This document shows positions 13,501 through 25,489 of a stretch of 64,000 bases of DNA, piece by piece (within the stretch, counting starts at the first letter, position 1; each line of letters begins with the position of its first letter). Where the stretch lies: NCBI RefSeq assembly GCF_018691265.1, contig NW_024881313.1, forward strand, positions 3,526,501-3,590,500. The letters are read 5' to 3'. The translations under genes and the position numbers were made by a program. The notes under the pieces were generated by a model. That model did no database searches. It worked only from the letters and a program-made list of their open reading frames with translations, and was not told where the DNA came from. Source of the DNA: Tyto alba. Lineage: Eukaryota; Chordata; Aves; Strigiformes; Tytonidae.

Positions 13501-16500
13501 AAAGAAGAGCCACAACACCTGGAAAGGTAACAAAAACCCTCAAGTATTATTCCTGTATTAGCAATAACTGGAATTCTGGTGTAGACAAATGTGGATTGTT
13601 CAGGAAAGAGGGCAATAAAGGTGAAGCTAGCTGTGTAATGCTGTGTGTGCGTCATGTCAGAGGTGGCTAAGAATATCAAGAGGAAAACACAGCTTGTTTG
13701 GGGTTGGTACATCATCTGAGAAAGGATGATGAGTGTTCTCACCGCCCATATGGCATAGCAAGGCTCTCCACGTAGGAGAGCACGGAGGGAGGGATGATGA
13801 CTGGGTCCCCATCCAGCCACAAAGCTCCTGCTCCTTTGAAGGAAAGCCAGGCACAAGGGTGGTCTTGAAAGGCACAGACACAGAGCAAGGGGCCTTAAGG
13901 GGCAACACCCTGCTAAAATACCCTTCTGGGAAGACTGATGGTGAAAAAAAGTGGACCAAGAACAGGGGAGACCTGCCTGTGAGCAACTTACACCATAACT
14001 TCCTTCCACTCAACCACAGGCTCCTGACCACAAGCATCCCATAAGGAGATCCCTGTAACCATTAGGACTAATGTATTTCAATGAATTAAACTCTTAAAAG
14101 ACTGCATCCTTTTCAAAAATAGAACGGACAGAAAAAAGATATTGACAGTAAGATGTCAGAACATGCTAACAAACTACAATGTCATAACTTCTTAATAAAA
14201 GAATCAGGTTGTTTTGCAACAAGATAGAATATGGAGGATGACCAGAAATCTCCGTGTAAGCGAGCCAGTACGTCTTCCTTGCCACAGCACAGGATTATAA
14301 AACTCATCTGTACATTTGTAGCCCAGCATGAAATTTGAAATGCCAGAGGAACTTATCTTCCCCAGACCAATCCACTATTACTAGATTAGAATTATGCCAT
14401 GAATTCACAATTTCATATTTGCAGCAGAGGCAGTTTGCCCAGCAGGCAAGAGCATTACTTTTACAAAGAATTCTCAAACCAGGAGCTAAAGTCTCCCCTG
14501 GGAATGTGACGAGAAATGCAATTGCAACAAAAACCAGGGGCTTATTAACATAATAAAATAATCCCAGTTTCCAGCAAGTCACAAACAGCAGTACAATAGA
14601 AAACAACACTGTCATCCTTCTTGCATTTACTTTAAACAGCTACCAAGTGTGGTTTCACTCATGCACTGTCAAATGCAAAATAAAATAATCAAAACAATCC
14701 CCCTTTCCAGTTTAAGGTAAAATCCAACAAATCATAAGACTTCTTTTATTTTAAATATTTTAAACTGTTCGTTTATAGAGAAGCTTGCAAGATCTGGTAC
14801 GTGTGAGTTTTGGCCCATCTATTCACAACAGATCCTCAACCTCTGATTTAAAGCTTTTTAATTATGGGAAACCTCGTCACAGTGTGAGACTCCACCTGCA
14901 CAGTCAATCGCAAGATCAGAGCCGCTTCTTGTGTTTCTGCTGAGTAGCATACAATGAACTAATTAATTCTTGGCACTTGGTCTACCTGGGTAAACATGGC
15001 AATCTCTCAGCCTTCTAGCAAGCCAAGCTTCAAACACTTCCCATGCGAGGGGTCACTCTCCAGCCAATTTTTCTGAGCAAACCCACACGAGGAGAACTGC
15101 CAAATAGCTTCCTGGCAGCTAACAAAATCATTGTTTCAAGAGAATGACAGCATTTCATGATTCCATCTACGCCCAGCTCCATAATGATTAACCATGATCT
15201 CAGCCTGCATCGCACAAAGTTCTGCAATCTGAACCTGCCGGGTTGAAAAGGTCACTGAGCAATGTGTGTACTTAGATAGGCTGTGTCTACACCAGCCTCG
15301 CTCCTCAACTTCTAGCAAGGGAAGTATGGGGCAAAAGTTGTTACAGGTCTCTTCCCAGCATTTTAGACACCGCCTAGGCCTGGCATCAGTCCCAAATAAC
15401 GAAGCGTTTCAGCGCCTGCAGAGCCCAGTGCCTGCTCTGCACTAGCATCAACCTGCCTGAAGTGTACCTGCAGACTCCATGGCAGGGAACGAAAGAAAAA
15501 AAAAAAACAGCAGAGCAGGAATTACCCTCTTCTATATCTGTATTCCAGTGCTTATTTCAAACACCACCAGTAATCAACGCCACCACACACAACAAAACCC
15601 TCTTCATTTTACCTTAGCATCACTCAATCAGACAATGTAAAATCTTGGGTACTTAACGGTTCAATTGCTCCTGCTGCAGGCGGAGCAGTGGGCTCATTAA
15701 CAAGGGTGCACTTAAAATTTTCCAGTGTGGGTTGCTAAATTTCTACACCTGAATGCAAAAATGCAACAGAATCAATATGACGATTTATACCTGCTGAGCT
15801 ACTTAGCTTTTCTGTGGGTATTTAACTTCGACACCCACATTTTAAACATAAATTCCAGCTGTTTTTTCACTAAAAGAAAATATGCAGTAACAGAAGTCAC
15901 CGAAATGGAGGCACTATAAAATCCAAACTACTCGAGACGTGTTTCCCAGCAGTTCAGAAGGATCGCGAGTCAGATACCAAAAATACCCTGAGACTGGCTT
16001 CAAAAAATAATTTTGAACTTCACCTTGTGGTTTCTAAATTTCTGGGATTAAAATTCCCAAGGTTTCCTCTGCATCAGTGAAAATGGAAGTGACAATTCTT
16101 ACATAAACAAGAAAACCTGAGGCCCTGGCGTTGCAATGAACATGTCAAACAGCACAAGGCTGAAATACACTGCTGTGGGAGCTGGCGACAGCACCACTGT
16201 TTATTCTCTCTGTCTGCTATAGTGGGGTCCCCAGAATGACAAGGGCTGCTGTAATTACTGATAACAATTCAATGTGTAACAACCTACACGTATCACGATT
16301 TAATCTCACCCTGCTCCAAGAACACTAGGCCACTTCTCCTGTCCGGTTACCTGCACAGAAGCTACTGATTGTTCTGAAATATCATTTAGCATCCATGCAA
16401 AATTATGGTCAGCCTAAGATAGGAGCACAGCGAGGAACTAACATTTCTTGCAATGTCACCTTCCAGCCACAGAGAGAAGTCCAACTCAAGTGTCACTGTA

Positions 16501-19500
16501 ATTCTGGATTCTCTTTTAATTATAAGGCTACAAGTGTAATATTAATTGACAGACAGAATTTAATATTTAGCCTCTGCATACACGACAGATGGGGGATACT
16601 GATTTTTCCAGGCAATACTACCTTGTGATCAGAATGGTAAATTAACCTATTGGCTTTCTGCAGCTAGGCTGCTTCTAGTACCTGGGCTTGATCATTTACA
16701 GCTGTGACACGCTGCAGCTTCCATACTTTTATATGGAAGGTTATACAGATGAAAATCAGACAGCAAGAGTAAGAAAAATGTATTTAAGTGCTTTCCATTC
16801 CATTCAGACAACATGCACACTGACCCTAGGAAGAAACATACAAAATAGAACTCACCACCTAAACACATTAAAAGTGATGACCTAAGAGATCTCAAGTAAA
16901 GCATTCAAGAGTAGCACATATGAATATATTCAGTGTGTGCCCTCGTACCTGTTCAGATGAAACGCACAAAGCAATGCCAACTCAGTATTTATGTTTTCTT
17001 TACGTCTTCCCCACCTTTCATAGCTCCCACTTACCCTTTCTGTATCTGTTGATTACAAGAGTAGAAGGCCACAGCAGCACCACTTTGAGATGCCACAGCT
17101 AGGCAATCCCACATCTTCCACTATCTGAAAATTAAGTCAAATAAACCACACAAAGACACAGCATTTTTTTCTACATAATTGCCTCTCACTTCTTTATGAA
17201 AGCAGACTGGTGTGAGATGTGATGCATATTAAAACACTATAAATCAGTTTCCTTTCTTTTGGCTGAAACAAAGCATTCCCAAAAATTTCAGCTACTCTTT
17301 GCCCAGCCCTTAGAACAGTCTGTATGATGACCAGTCATCAACAAGATTACCAAGCCCGCACTCTCACTTCAGTTTGTTTTACCTATCAGCAATAAACGTT
17401 ATGATTTAGCATCTCCTGGCCTAGGGACTTCATGACAAAGTGCTATCATCTTACCCACAGCTTGCATAAAATTTTAATAAACACATTCCTACGTATTTTG
17501 TAATTGGCACTATGCATGATTCTATTCTTTCAGCGTTACGCTTGCACGTCTAGGGGTCTGAATGAAAACTTGAGAAATTACCTAAATTACCTTAATTTTT
17601 ACAATAAATAATTAGCAAGCATGCACACACATTTATGCATATAGACAGTTATAGGTGCACATTCTCTCGTATTATATTTGGTAAGACCAAATCAAAACAC
17701 CATAAATCATCATTATCGTCAGCCGAGCTGTTTTACGTACGTTGTTTTCCTCTTTCCAAAGAAGAGTAGTGCTAAATGTCATAGGAGCAAAACCAACTCC
17801 CACACAACTTCAGAAAAGCAATGTAGCACTCTGAATTTCTTGGGAAGGTTGAAGGAAACAGCTTGACAAGGTTTGCGCTCTGACAACTGCATGAAGGAGG
17901 GAAAAAAAACCAGCCCCCCAAGGAAAACCGTCAGCTGATGTTTTTCTTAACCTTACAAATCCTACCTCTGTGTAAATTATGCATTTATCACAGTGTTACA
18001 TCACGAGGAATTGCTTTTCTGAGTTTTTTATTACAAGACTAGAAAATAAAGTCAGAATAACAAACTTGGTAAACACTGACATATGTTTATCTACAACAGA
18101 AATTCTATTCCTTTTTTTTTTTTTTTTTTAACTAAATAAGAGTGAGGTAATCATTAAGACTAATCTACATGCCACTCCAGCATTCAGCATTATTTCAAGT
18201 TTCACATTTCTCTCACCAAAACAAGCATATTCCTTTCTTCTCCTGCTCTCCTAGTTTTCAGTATGCCAATATGGCAAATAAACCTCTGGTACTACTTTAC
18301 TGACTTTAATCATCTGATCCACTGTGATGTGGGGCGTTAATTTCTATGCTAAGAGTTTAGCTGTAACAATTCTAAAGAGAATAGAAGCATTTTCTTGAAC
18401 TCCACAAACATATGAATCATTAAACAAACATCTCTGAATAAGGCACAACCCAGCAGGGCTGCTACACATCCACACTTCCTTCAATATTCATAGGTGATGA
18501 CTGATCATAACATTAGGAATTCAAATGTACAGACAAACACTGCACAGCAGTGAGCAAAATCCTCTCTTGATGCTCTCTTGGGAGATGAAGCAGAGAAAAT
18601 TTTTAATCAGTCTCAGTGCTGGTATCTACTCCAGGAAATACGACAAACCAAAACTAACCAGAATGCCTCATATGCCAAACTAAAAGGCAAAAGCGGTAAG
18701 AGAAATAGATGGGGAATATAAAGAAGTTTTTCAGGATCAGAAAACTTTTTTTTAAAAAAAAAAACAAAAACAAAAAACCAACCAAAACAAAACCAAGAAA
18801 CAACAAACACAACACAACACCTTCCCCCTAAAAAACAACAAAAACCTATGGACTAAAAACAAACACCTTCCATGATGCACCTACAGCTATAACACTGAAA
18901 GAGCTACAGAACAAAGATCCTAATGCCTCCTTTCTAAGTTTCCTTTATTAGGGTGGAGAGGAAAATAGAAAGAGAAAAAAAAAATCTGAATTCTGTAAGC
19001 CAGTGCCAGAAAAAATATTGGGGCACAGTTTTATTCTGCCAACTCCTCCCTCTCACCTTTATCTGTGACCTCCAGAAGGCAGGCGCTTGAAGACATGCTC
19101 AATTAATCCAATTAGCTATATTTACATTTTGACTCAGCCACCTACATCTGTTACTGCAGATACCCCACCATCCCCTCCTGAAAAAGCCACTTGGTTTCCT
19201 TTTAAGTGTGTTCTAACAGCCAGTAGCTTTTCAGCTGTTGAGCACAGGTGGCTCCTACCATGTCTTAAATACCATCACCAAATCACTTTAGTATTGCCTT
19301 GCAACACCTTTTGTGAGCAGAATTCAGTATGAGTACTTACAGAATATCTGCAAGTCCAAAACCTCTGCAAACAGTAAGAAAGAACCTAACCTTCTTCTGC
19401 CTTAAGAGGGAGTTAACAGTACAAAAAAAGTCAAGTGCCAACAGTGCTTAGGATTTCGATGAAGTAAGTACTGCAAAATCATTTGGGACTGTGGCTCATA

Positions 19501-22061
19501 ATATTCACTAAGAAAATGTTGAGAAAAGAAGGTAGTGTGGCAACTACTTTTGCTAAAAATCTCTTAATGAGGAATCCAAGATGAAAGTATGGCTATTATC
19601 CATATAATTAGAAAAGCAAGACAAGTCTATGGCACCCATGCAATGGCATCATGCAAAATGTCAGGATTCTAAACCCTCAACCTACACACAGATGTTCCTC
19701 TTAATGTAAATCGAGCAGGTTAAGCTAGTGGCTTGCCTGCCTATCAATAGCAAAATTAAAACCTTACTTTTAATTGCTAACATGTAAATGGTTTAATTAT
19801 ATCCGTGTAATAAAAATCACAGTGCAGTTTACTTTGGAATGTTTCCAGGTGTTGGCCAAATAAAGCTTACTTGTTTTGAAGGTTTTCCTTAAAGCTACGT
19901 GCCTGTTAGAATTTTTTCTTCTTCCATCCTCCAACTGTAGATTTAGCAGCTGTAACAACAGTTGGGCAGTTTAGCAGCTGTAAAAGACAGATGCCAATTT
20001 CTAGAAAATAGATTCCTAGTAAAAGAAAATAGATTTTCATGGATTCCCCAATTATAAGATTTTACTCTGCAACTTGGCACCAACTGGAGAGCTGACTCTT
20101 ACACTGTGCTTCTGCTGAACTCACCAGGCAGCCTGCAGATGCTCTCAGCTAGCCCTCTCTCATTCAGTTTTGACAGGAAAAAATCCTTTTGCTGTTACAG
20201 AAAAAACAACATTCTGTCACATTATTTTACTTATTTTTTATGTTGGTTCATGTGCTCTTTTTAGCATCAACATGTATTAAACGGAAGGCTTTAATATCAG
20301 ACATTAATTAGAAATACGTTTTGTTTATACCATATCACCAAGATAAAACTGACCCTGAGTTCTATGTGTCTTCCGCACAGAAGATCACATTTGAAATAGA
20401 ATGAAGTAACTAAAATATGGAAATACAGTATAAAGCTTCCTGTATCCAACCCCTATCACGGTAGTGGTTTTAGTCATCAGAAAAGGAGGGCAAACAAGAA
20501 ACCCCAAACTTGTTCATACTGGTCCTGAGGGGTCCTCTTGGCTTTCTCAAGTCATTTCCAATTGGCATATGTTAGAGGAGACTAAAAATGTCTCTAGAGA
20601 CTTTACTGAACTAAATTTATTAGAATAAGAACACTGGCAGAATCTGTTGACTGTAATTGCAGTTGTGAGCATTAAGTTGCTCACAAGATTCAGCCCACTT
20701 ATTTCAGTGTCTAACTATAGGTTGTGTACCAACCCAGAAGAGCAGCTAATTGAAAACACTGCTCATAGTGCCCAAAGTTAAAACAGAATGATAAAAGGAA
20801 TCAAGCACTGCTTATTTCATGTGCAGTCTTTATCTTCCTCCTCTTCATCTCCACAATTCATGGAGAGTTACAAAATGGTTCAGCCTGCAGAACAGCAGAG
20901 AGAAACATGCAAGGAAAACTCTTTCTGGAAGAAGATAATGTAAGAATGTTATCAAACAAAATCAACAGACCTTTATGGGAACCAAACAGGCAGAGATGCC
21001 AGAGAATGCAAGGGAGAAATAAAGTTCTGAAAAAAATAAATAAAAAAATTGAAGTACATTTGAAGTACCACATACTGTTTTGCTACAGGGACTAACATAC
21101 ACTGCAAATAAGTACAGCAGGGACAGAAAAAATATACAAAAAAAAGTCAGGAGAGATTTTATGTCTTGAACACAACCATGCCAGCTTTCACTGTTTCAAA
21201 AACGGTCTAAGAATTTCAGTGCAGAAACAGGCTACGAATAAATCATTGCAGAATACAAGGAATTACTTAAACATGTTTTACCATAGGTACAATAATTGAT
21301 TGTGAAGGTATAAAAATGTACTACCCTGAAACTCCACTCAGAGCATCCCCCTCTTATTGCAAAAATGCCAGCAGGGCACATGTTCTACTTCATGACACAC
21401 ACGGTAATGATCTGTTACAAGCGGTAATTGTTCCTGCACATACATAAAAGCATATTGTGCTGTATCCCCAGGAAGACGGCATGTACTAGAAAGGGCAACA
21501 CCTACAGTGGAACACTGTGAGTCTTAATAAAAGCTGTAAGAAAGAGGATGAAGAAATTAACACTTACCACCTGCATATTACCAACACAAAAATGAGTTCC
21601 CTGTGACTGAAGAAGTATTCACAAATGCTAAATTCTCACCATAGGAGCTCTAATGAAATCGTCCCTAAATTTTGTGATCCTGCACCCCTAGCAGTAAAAA
21701 AATTTTGGGGCATGCACCCCAATATACGTATATATATTTATTTCTAAATTATAGGCATGTATGACTGAAGTTCTAACTTGTGCTTCTGACACCCCTATGG
21801 ATCGTCTCAACACACCCCACTTTGGAGACCACTGCACCAATAAACAGAAAAATAAAAGCCAGCAAAACAAACATCTGCCTCAGATATTTGCTACGAATAT
21901 CCATACCAAAACTCTGGGAGCTCTGAGCTGGCTATTATAGCCAGCTTTTGCGAATGGAGATGAAAAGTCAATCTTACCAGAGGTGGTGGTGGAGGGGGCC
22001 CTCCAGAAGGTGGTGGAGGCGGTGGAGGAGGAGGTGGTGGTGGTGGCGGTGGCACAGGCAT
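1440..22061 (-). CDS. WIPF3: WIPF3 (CR16), WAS/WASL-interacting protein family member 3, seven coding exons
   Basis: The joined exons (22061-21978, 7923-7791, 7135-7007, 5497-4721, 3211-3065, 2360-2259, 1525-1440) give 1458 nt and a 485-residue protein, close to the mammalian length. All introns begin GT and end AG. Phases agree: the first junction is phase 0 and the other five are phase 1. Visible parts are an MPVPPP polyproline start, a WH2 motif at residues about 41-60, a GLFAGGFPVLRPAGQRD block (about 98-112), a huge proline-rich region (116-374), a PPARSPTTEL linker and the DDFESKF WASP-binding segment (424-457). Known for the family: verprolins bind G-actin and profilin and hold N-WASP in a complex that controls Arp2/3-driven actin assembly; CR16 is known from brain and from testis, where mouse loss impairs male fertility. 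WIPF1 and WIPF2 are excluded by the MPVPPP start, the PPARSPTTEL and PPPLPPKSP blocks and the exon 4 motif. The last exon is the least certain part. Confidence 0.93.
1749..1769. repeat. Poly(G) tract with one A, possible G-quadruplex
   Basis: Twelve G, one A and eight G on the plus strand, within the proposed WIPF3 intron 7. Confidence 0.9.
2193..2258 (-). other. WIPF3: Possible alternative WIPF3 end by read-through of exon 7
   Basis: If the exon 7 donor is not spliced, the frame continues GKCANMRKSDNYPIGLKTE and stops at TGA 2202-2200. An AATAAA poly(A) hexamer (2198-2193) begins just after the stop. Such a layout would give a compact alternative last exon and a 476-residue protein. The final GLKTE is faintly like the LKT ending of mammalian WIPF3, which may be chance. 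Confidence 0.25.
2259..2360 (-). CDS. WIPF3: WIPF3 exon 7: C-terminal WASP/N-WASP-binding segment, residues 424-457
   Basis: It codes for DDFESKFTFHSVEDFPPP, DEFKPFQKIYPSKIAR. The ESKFTFH core, the VEDFPPP turn and the KIYPSK end are the three contact patches that wrap around the WH1/EVH1 domain of WASP and N-WASP in the WIP family. All expected aromatic and acidic positions are present, so binding should be intact. The acceptor is CTTCCCAG|ATG (2360) and the donor is AGAG|GTAAGT (2259/2258), phase 1 in and out. If the strong donor is not used, translation runs on for 19 residues to a TGA at 2202-2200 (see the separate entry). Confidence 0.95.
2361..3064 (-). other. WIPF3: WIPF3 intron 6 (704 nt)
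   Basis: Bounded by GTAATA (3064) and CTTCCCAG (2361). It carries poly(A) 2411-2427 on the plus strand, a poly(T) pyrimidine stretch upstream of the exon 7 acceptor in the transcript. Confidence 0.85.
3065..3211 (-). CDS. WIPF3: WIPF3 exon 6: PPARSPTTEL linker, residues 375-423
   Basis: The exon is 147 nt, phase 1 at both ends. It codes for GTGAGKLVTPPQ, PPARSPTTELTSKS, a tryptophan-containing stretch (SAWATAHDPYPP) and LKNGNMHIL. PPARSPTTEL and the NG-hIL ending line up with mammalian WIPF3 just before the WASP-binding region. The acceptor is CTTTTTCAG|GAA (3211). The donor CTTG|GTAATA (3065/3064) is weaker than the others, which may allow some skipping or retention. Confidence 0.93.
3212..4720 (-). 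other. WIPF3: WIPF3 intron 5 (1509 nt)
   Basis: Bounded by GTGAGA (4720) and TTTTTCAG (3212). It is CpG-rich next to exon 5, with poly(C) 4650-4666. It happens to be the same length as intron 4, with no visible sequence similarity. Confidence 0.85.
4721..5497 (-). CDS. WIPF3: WIPF3 exon 5: giant proline-rich exon, residues 116-374
   Basis: A 777-nt exon in one open frame begins GRPGQLPGLRAAAPK and ends ARKKRPGRGAG. It holds repeated PPPPPLPP-type tracts expected to bind profilin and SH3 domains, a run of about sixteen prolines followed by LPPVPPCG, and a PPPLPPKSP motif shared with mammalian WIPF3. The acceptor is TTTTTCAG|CTG (5497) and the donor is GCAG|GTGAGA (4721/4720), phase 1 in and out. 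The plus strand carries a pure GGA triplet tract (5068-5103) and a CCCCAG hexamer repeat (5318-5341, read as alternating Ala and Gly). The exon is very rich in G+C and CpG, unlike the surrounding introns. Codons for proline are repetitive, so sequencing or assembly length errors are possible here. Confidence 0.92.
5068..5103. repeat. WIPF3: Uninterrupted (GGA)12 triplet tract coding for polyproline in WIPF3
   Basis: Twelve perfect GGA units on the plus strand read as TCC on the minus strand. In the WIPF3 frame they are CCT or CTC-type triplets within the longest proline run (CCTCCTCC read as Pro-Pro). A perfect triplet tract of this length is prone to length change, which would add or remove prolines without a frameshift. 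Confidence 0.9.
5318..5341. repeat. WIPF3: (CCCCAG)4 hexamer repeat in WIPF3 exon 5
   Basis: Four perfect hexamers code on the minus strand for alternating Ala and Gly (AGAGAGAG). In-frame length change is possible. Confidence 0.85.
5498..7006 (-). other. WIPF3: WIPF3 intron 4 (1509 nt)
   Basis: Bounded by GTAAGA (7006) and TTTTTCAG (5498). The end next to exon 5 is CpG-rich; the rest is AT-rich without features. Confidence 0.85.
7007..7135 (-). CDS. WIPF3: WIPF3 exon 4: residues 73-115
   Basis: The exon is 129 nt, phase 1 at both ends. It codes for KPKGANRDG, a variable stretch, then GGLFAGGFPVLRPAGQRD and MTG. The LFAGGFPVLRPAG block is strongly conserved in WIPF3 and has counterparts in WIPF1 and WIPF2 (GLFQGG-type). 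Its biochemical role is not clear from sequence; in the family this lies between the WH2 motif and the proline-rich middle. The acceptor is TTTTTAACAG|AAC (7135) and the donor is ACGG|GTAAGA (7007/7006). Confidence 0.94.
7136..7790 (-). other. WIPF3: WIPF3 intron 3 (655 nt)
   Basis: Short intron bounded by GTAAGT (7790) and AACAG (7136). It contains poly(T) 7530-7553 on the plus strand; nothing else is seen. Confidence 0.85.
7791..7923 (-). CDS. WIPF3: WIPF3 exon 3: WH2 actin-binding motif, residues 29-72
   Basis: This exon codes for a lysine-rich lead-in (SSEVPKLRKEDQK) and then ARNALLADIQQGTRLRKVTQ and INDRSAPQIE. The amphipathic helix ALLADIQQG followed by LRKV is the classic WH2 pattern that binds the cleft of monomeric actin, and DRSAPQIE is shared through the WIP family. 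The acceptor is CAACAG|GCA (7923) and the donor is GAAA|GTAAGT (7791/7790). It enters in phase 0 and leaves in phase 1. This is one of the two most conserved exons and it alone places the gene in the verprolin family. The next exon is only 655 nt away, in contrast to the 14-kb introns on the upstream side. Confidence 0.96.
9048..9063 (+). promoter_or_regulatory. CTCF-like motif
   Basis: CCACTAGATGGCACTC is close to the vertebrate CTCF core (CCACTAGRKGGCR). It is in WIPF3 intron 2. Sequence match only. Confidence 0.35.
11670..11709. repeat. 20-bp tandem duplication in WIPF3 intron 2
   Basis: CTTTTTAGGAAGCACAAGTC (11670-11689) is followed at once by a copy with one change (G for A) at 11690-11709. 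Confidence 0.9.
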
Positions 22062-22116
22062 CCGTTAAGATTTCTAGCTTCACACAGTTATGAAAAATAT
22101 AGCCAAAGTCTATGTC
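21978..22116 (-). CDS. WIPF3: WIPF3 exon 2: 55 nt of 5' UTR and residues 1-28
   Basis: The start codon is at 22061-22059 and the exon codes for MPV, fifteen prolines, SGG, six prolines and L. The start is fixed by an in-frame TAA only six bases upstream of the ATG and by the match of MPVPPP to the family. The bases around the ATG (CGGATGC) are a poor Kozak context, with C at both -3 and +4. The acceptor (TTCAAG|GAC, exon edge 22116) follows a long CCTTCC-type pyrimidine tract. The donor is CTG|GTAAGA at 21978/21977, phase 0. Several prolines are coded by pure CCA/CCT triplets, so the number of prolines may vary between individuals. Confidence 0.9.
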
Positions 22117-25100
22117 CTTGAAGGGAAGGAAGGGAGGAGAGAGAAAAGTGGGAAAAAATAAAAAAAAAAAAAAAAAAAAGGAACGTGTTTATACAGTGTA
22201 AGCTGAAGATCAGCCAAATTTCTAGCTCTGAGCAGACTGAAGACTTTTATACTGCACTGCTTCCAAAACTACAGTACAAACTGCCTCATTACAGTTATCT
22301 GATGACAACATTCATCTAAAGAGCAAGCTCACAGATCTGGACAAGTGCCATGAATACCAAATGCATAGATGCCAGCCTGTCCAGCTTTAACTATTATTTC
22401 TTGCCTTAATCTAGCCCATAGCCCTAAAATGCAATTCTGCAAAGAAAAAAGTCAGTCAACCACATGTAGACATTCCTGCTGGGACAAAAACTCCATTATC
22501 TTCAGGCCACAGGTGTGCTACTCTAAGGACAGAGTAAGGAACTTCCTAAGGTTCACCAGACTTGCTCCACTATTAAAAAGAAAGAAAAAATCAAAAAACA
22601 ATACATGATTGAGTAATAAATGAAGAAATAATTCTACAAATTAAAGCTTCTATTACCAAATGACGGCATATAAGGACCAGACATGTCAAGTATTAGTCAC
22701 ATAGATTTTTCCCGCCATTTTAAAATGTTAACTTCTCACCATTCTTTAGTAACACCCTGATGAAAAAGACACATACCTTCCAACAAAAGCTACATGCTTT
22801 TTTTTTTGTTTTGTTTTTAATTCTCCTACAGAATGACAGGACATCACTCACTGATTTTAATCTTTAACCCAGCCTCCAGCATGACTGCATCCCCTCTCAG
22901 TCTGAAGTCATCTGTAAAGCTAACAAGCAACCCATGTATTTCATCAGTAAAAGTACAAATGAAAGTACTAAGCAGTGCCGAAAAGAGCCCTCTGCAAGCC
23001 ATACTTCATAACTTCTTTTATTTTGGTAGTGACTCTCAGATAAATGCTCCAAACATGGATTTACATCTAGTTTTATGTCCATTGTGTCATGGCTGTCTTC
23101 TGAGACTCTTCCCGATGTCATGTGAAACAGCATCAGCAGGCCTACAATAACGCAAAATATGACATCTGCTATTTCTTTCCTTTCTGTAAGGCTTTATCTC
23201 ATCAGGAAATTACATTGATTTGACACATTTGCTCTTCATACATCTCTGTAGATGATAATTTGTTTTCCTGTCTGCTCCAAGCATTTAGAAACGTTTTACT
23301 CATTTTGCTGTTTTCCTAGAAACTGATGTTAAGTTGAAAGGACCAGAATTCCAAGGCCCTATTCCCCTCACCCCTCCCTTCTTTTTTAAAAGCAGGCAAT
23401 CCATACTTTTCCAGCTGTCTGAAACCTTTTGTTCAAGTAATTGAAGAACCACCTACGTAAACAGGAGGTATGAGACAGTTAAATCTGGAGAACTTCAGGA
23501 GAGAAGACAAGACAGAAATGAGGCAGGTTGCAATCTTTAGGGGAATACTTGGCTGTTTTGTCAGAGGGATAGATGAGAAGAGGCAGTGAAGTTAAAACGT
23601 AGATGCAGCCTTCTCCACTTCCTACCTAGTGTACATGACCAATATCCAGATAATATCTGAGTATTTTTCTTCTGTCATATCTTGTAAAATACCTGATGGG
23701 AGATCGATCAAAAATTAAACATGCAGAGCCCCTGGAACATCTGCTTTTCTCCCTTGCGAGATTGCTATGCAAAGGACTAGCATATCAAAGCACCCTGGAT
23801 CTCTAACAGAATTGGTTACAATCGCTTTAATAACGGCTTAACGAAGCTTTCCAAGCAAGCCGGCATCACAGCATCTCCACCATCCCAGCCTCGCTGTTGC
23901 CCTATGCAAAAAGCTATTTTCAAAAGATATCTCTTTTCCTCAATTAAGTCATTCAAAAACACGGACATAAGGAGAATGAGTCTTCCCTGCTAATAATATG
24001 TTTCGGGTTAGTATCTTCCTACCCTGCAATAGAGGCCTTTTGTCTTCATTAAGGATTTAGATTGGGAAATATGCTCTTAGTCAAATTAGAAAAAAAAATA
24101 CAACCCACGCTTCTGTGGCAGACCATGTGCATGGCAGCAGGAGGTAAAGCACACTGGAGGCGAGCAGCAGTGGGAGAAAGGAAATGGGAACTGGCTCTTG
24201 ATATTTAGAAGTCACAATCTGAGATGCAATCTGAGGACTTTTCGAGCTGCCCCTCTCACCAGTCCCTGCCCTGGCACCCATTCCTCCAAGTGATGCAGCC
24301 TAAGTTCCAGGACCAGAAACCGTGTGGCCATCTGCAACCCAAAATTTAGTGCAGAGGAAGTGTTCACTTCACCATGCATCCCACTCCCCTATGCTGCATC
24401 CTCTTGCCCAGTGACCGAGAAGAATGCATTTTGCTGGGTTATAGCCCACAACCCTTGAATGAAATACTGGAGGTGCCCTAATGCTGTTCCAAATCCCCTA
24501 CAAATGAACTATCTTTCCTAAAATTCTACATATGTGCCTTCATTTGTCTCTTATCACAAATTCAGAGGCTCAGTGTCCTGACCTTGGTGTGCTTTTGTGC
24601 ACACGAATTCTTATGTTTTTTATACCAGTACTATTACAGTGTGAAGGTGATCACATCTAATACCTACGCAATGAAGAACCATTTGCCACGTAAGGATTCT
24701 ATTTGTTCAAGCAGGCTTTGCAAGGAGTGCTGTCATTCACACAAGCAGACACTGATATCAAAGGACTGTAGGTAGGTAAAGGTAGGGCACGTTTAAACTT
24801 ACAATAAAAAAAATTGGCTCTTAAAATTTAACCATAACTGCACAATATACACGTTTTAATATGCAGAACCGGCTGTGAGAACCTTTTGTCTTACCACAGC
24901 TAGCTCACTTACGTGGTTTGTATTTAAAGAAAATTACGGAGAAGACTGCAACACTTTCAGTGTATCGACACACATTTGGAGGCCTCTCTTCCTTGGTTAA
25001 AGGCTGTATTTCACTTGCCTCTTCCCCCTGCTCCCATTAAGTCGCTAGTTAAACTGTGGTTGCCTAGTTCAGACAATAGCTGCAGAACATGCCGGGATTA

Positions 25101-25489
25101 TGCATTTGCACATTAAAAGCTAAATAAATTCTGAATTAAACCCCCAAAATTAGTACCACATTGATCAGTTCTAGTGCCCGTTAAGAGCCAGACGTGAGAG
25201 AAATGCCACAAAGGGTCCTTAAGGCACACGTGTCCTTTCTCCTTTTCTCTAAATATACATATTTATAATTGGAAGAGAGGGGTCTAAACTACCCCCAGTG
25301 GACAGAAATAAAAAGTTCCAGTTTAAAAAGTTGGCAAGAGGTGGAGGGGAGAAGCCTTTGTGCTTAGCCTCGGATTTCTCAGGCAAAAAGTAATATAAAT
25401 CTTCCCTTGACTTCCACATCACAGAACAGAATCAGGCCCAACAACTGCAGAATTTATTGCAAAAAAAGGAAAATCCCAAACCGTGACTT

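Larger units (their letters stand above)
7924..21977 (-). other. WIPF3: WIPF3 intron 2 (about 14.05 kb), no gene seen
   Basis: Non-coding sequence with poly(T) 18112-18129, an A/C-rich low-complexity stretch at about 18745-18825, a 20-bp tandem duplication at 11670-11709 and a CTCF-like motif at 9048-9063. The ORFs here are short and without recognisable domains. Confidence 0.6.
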
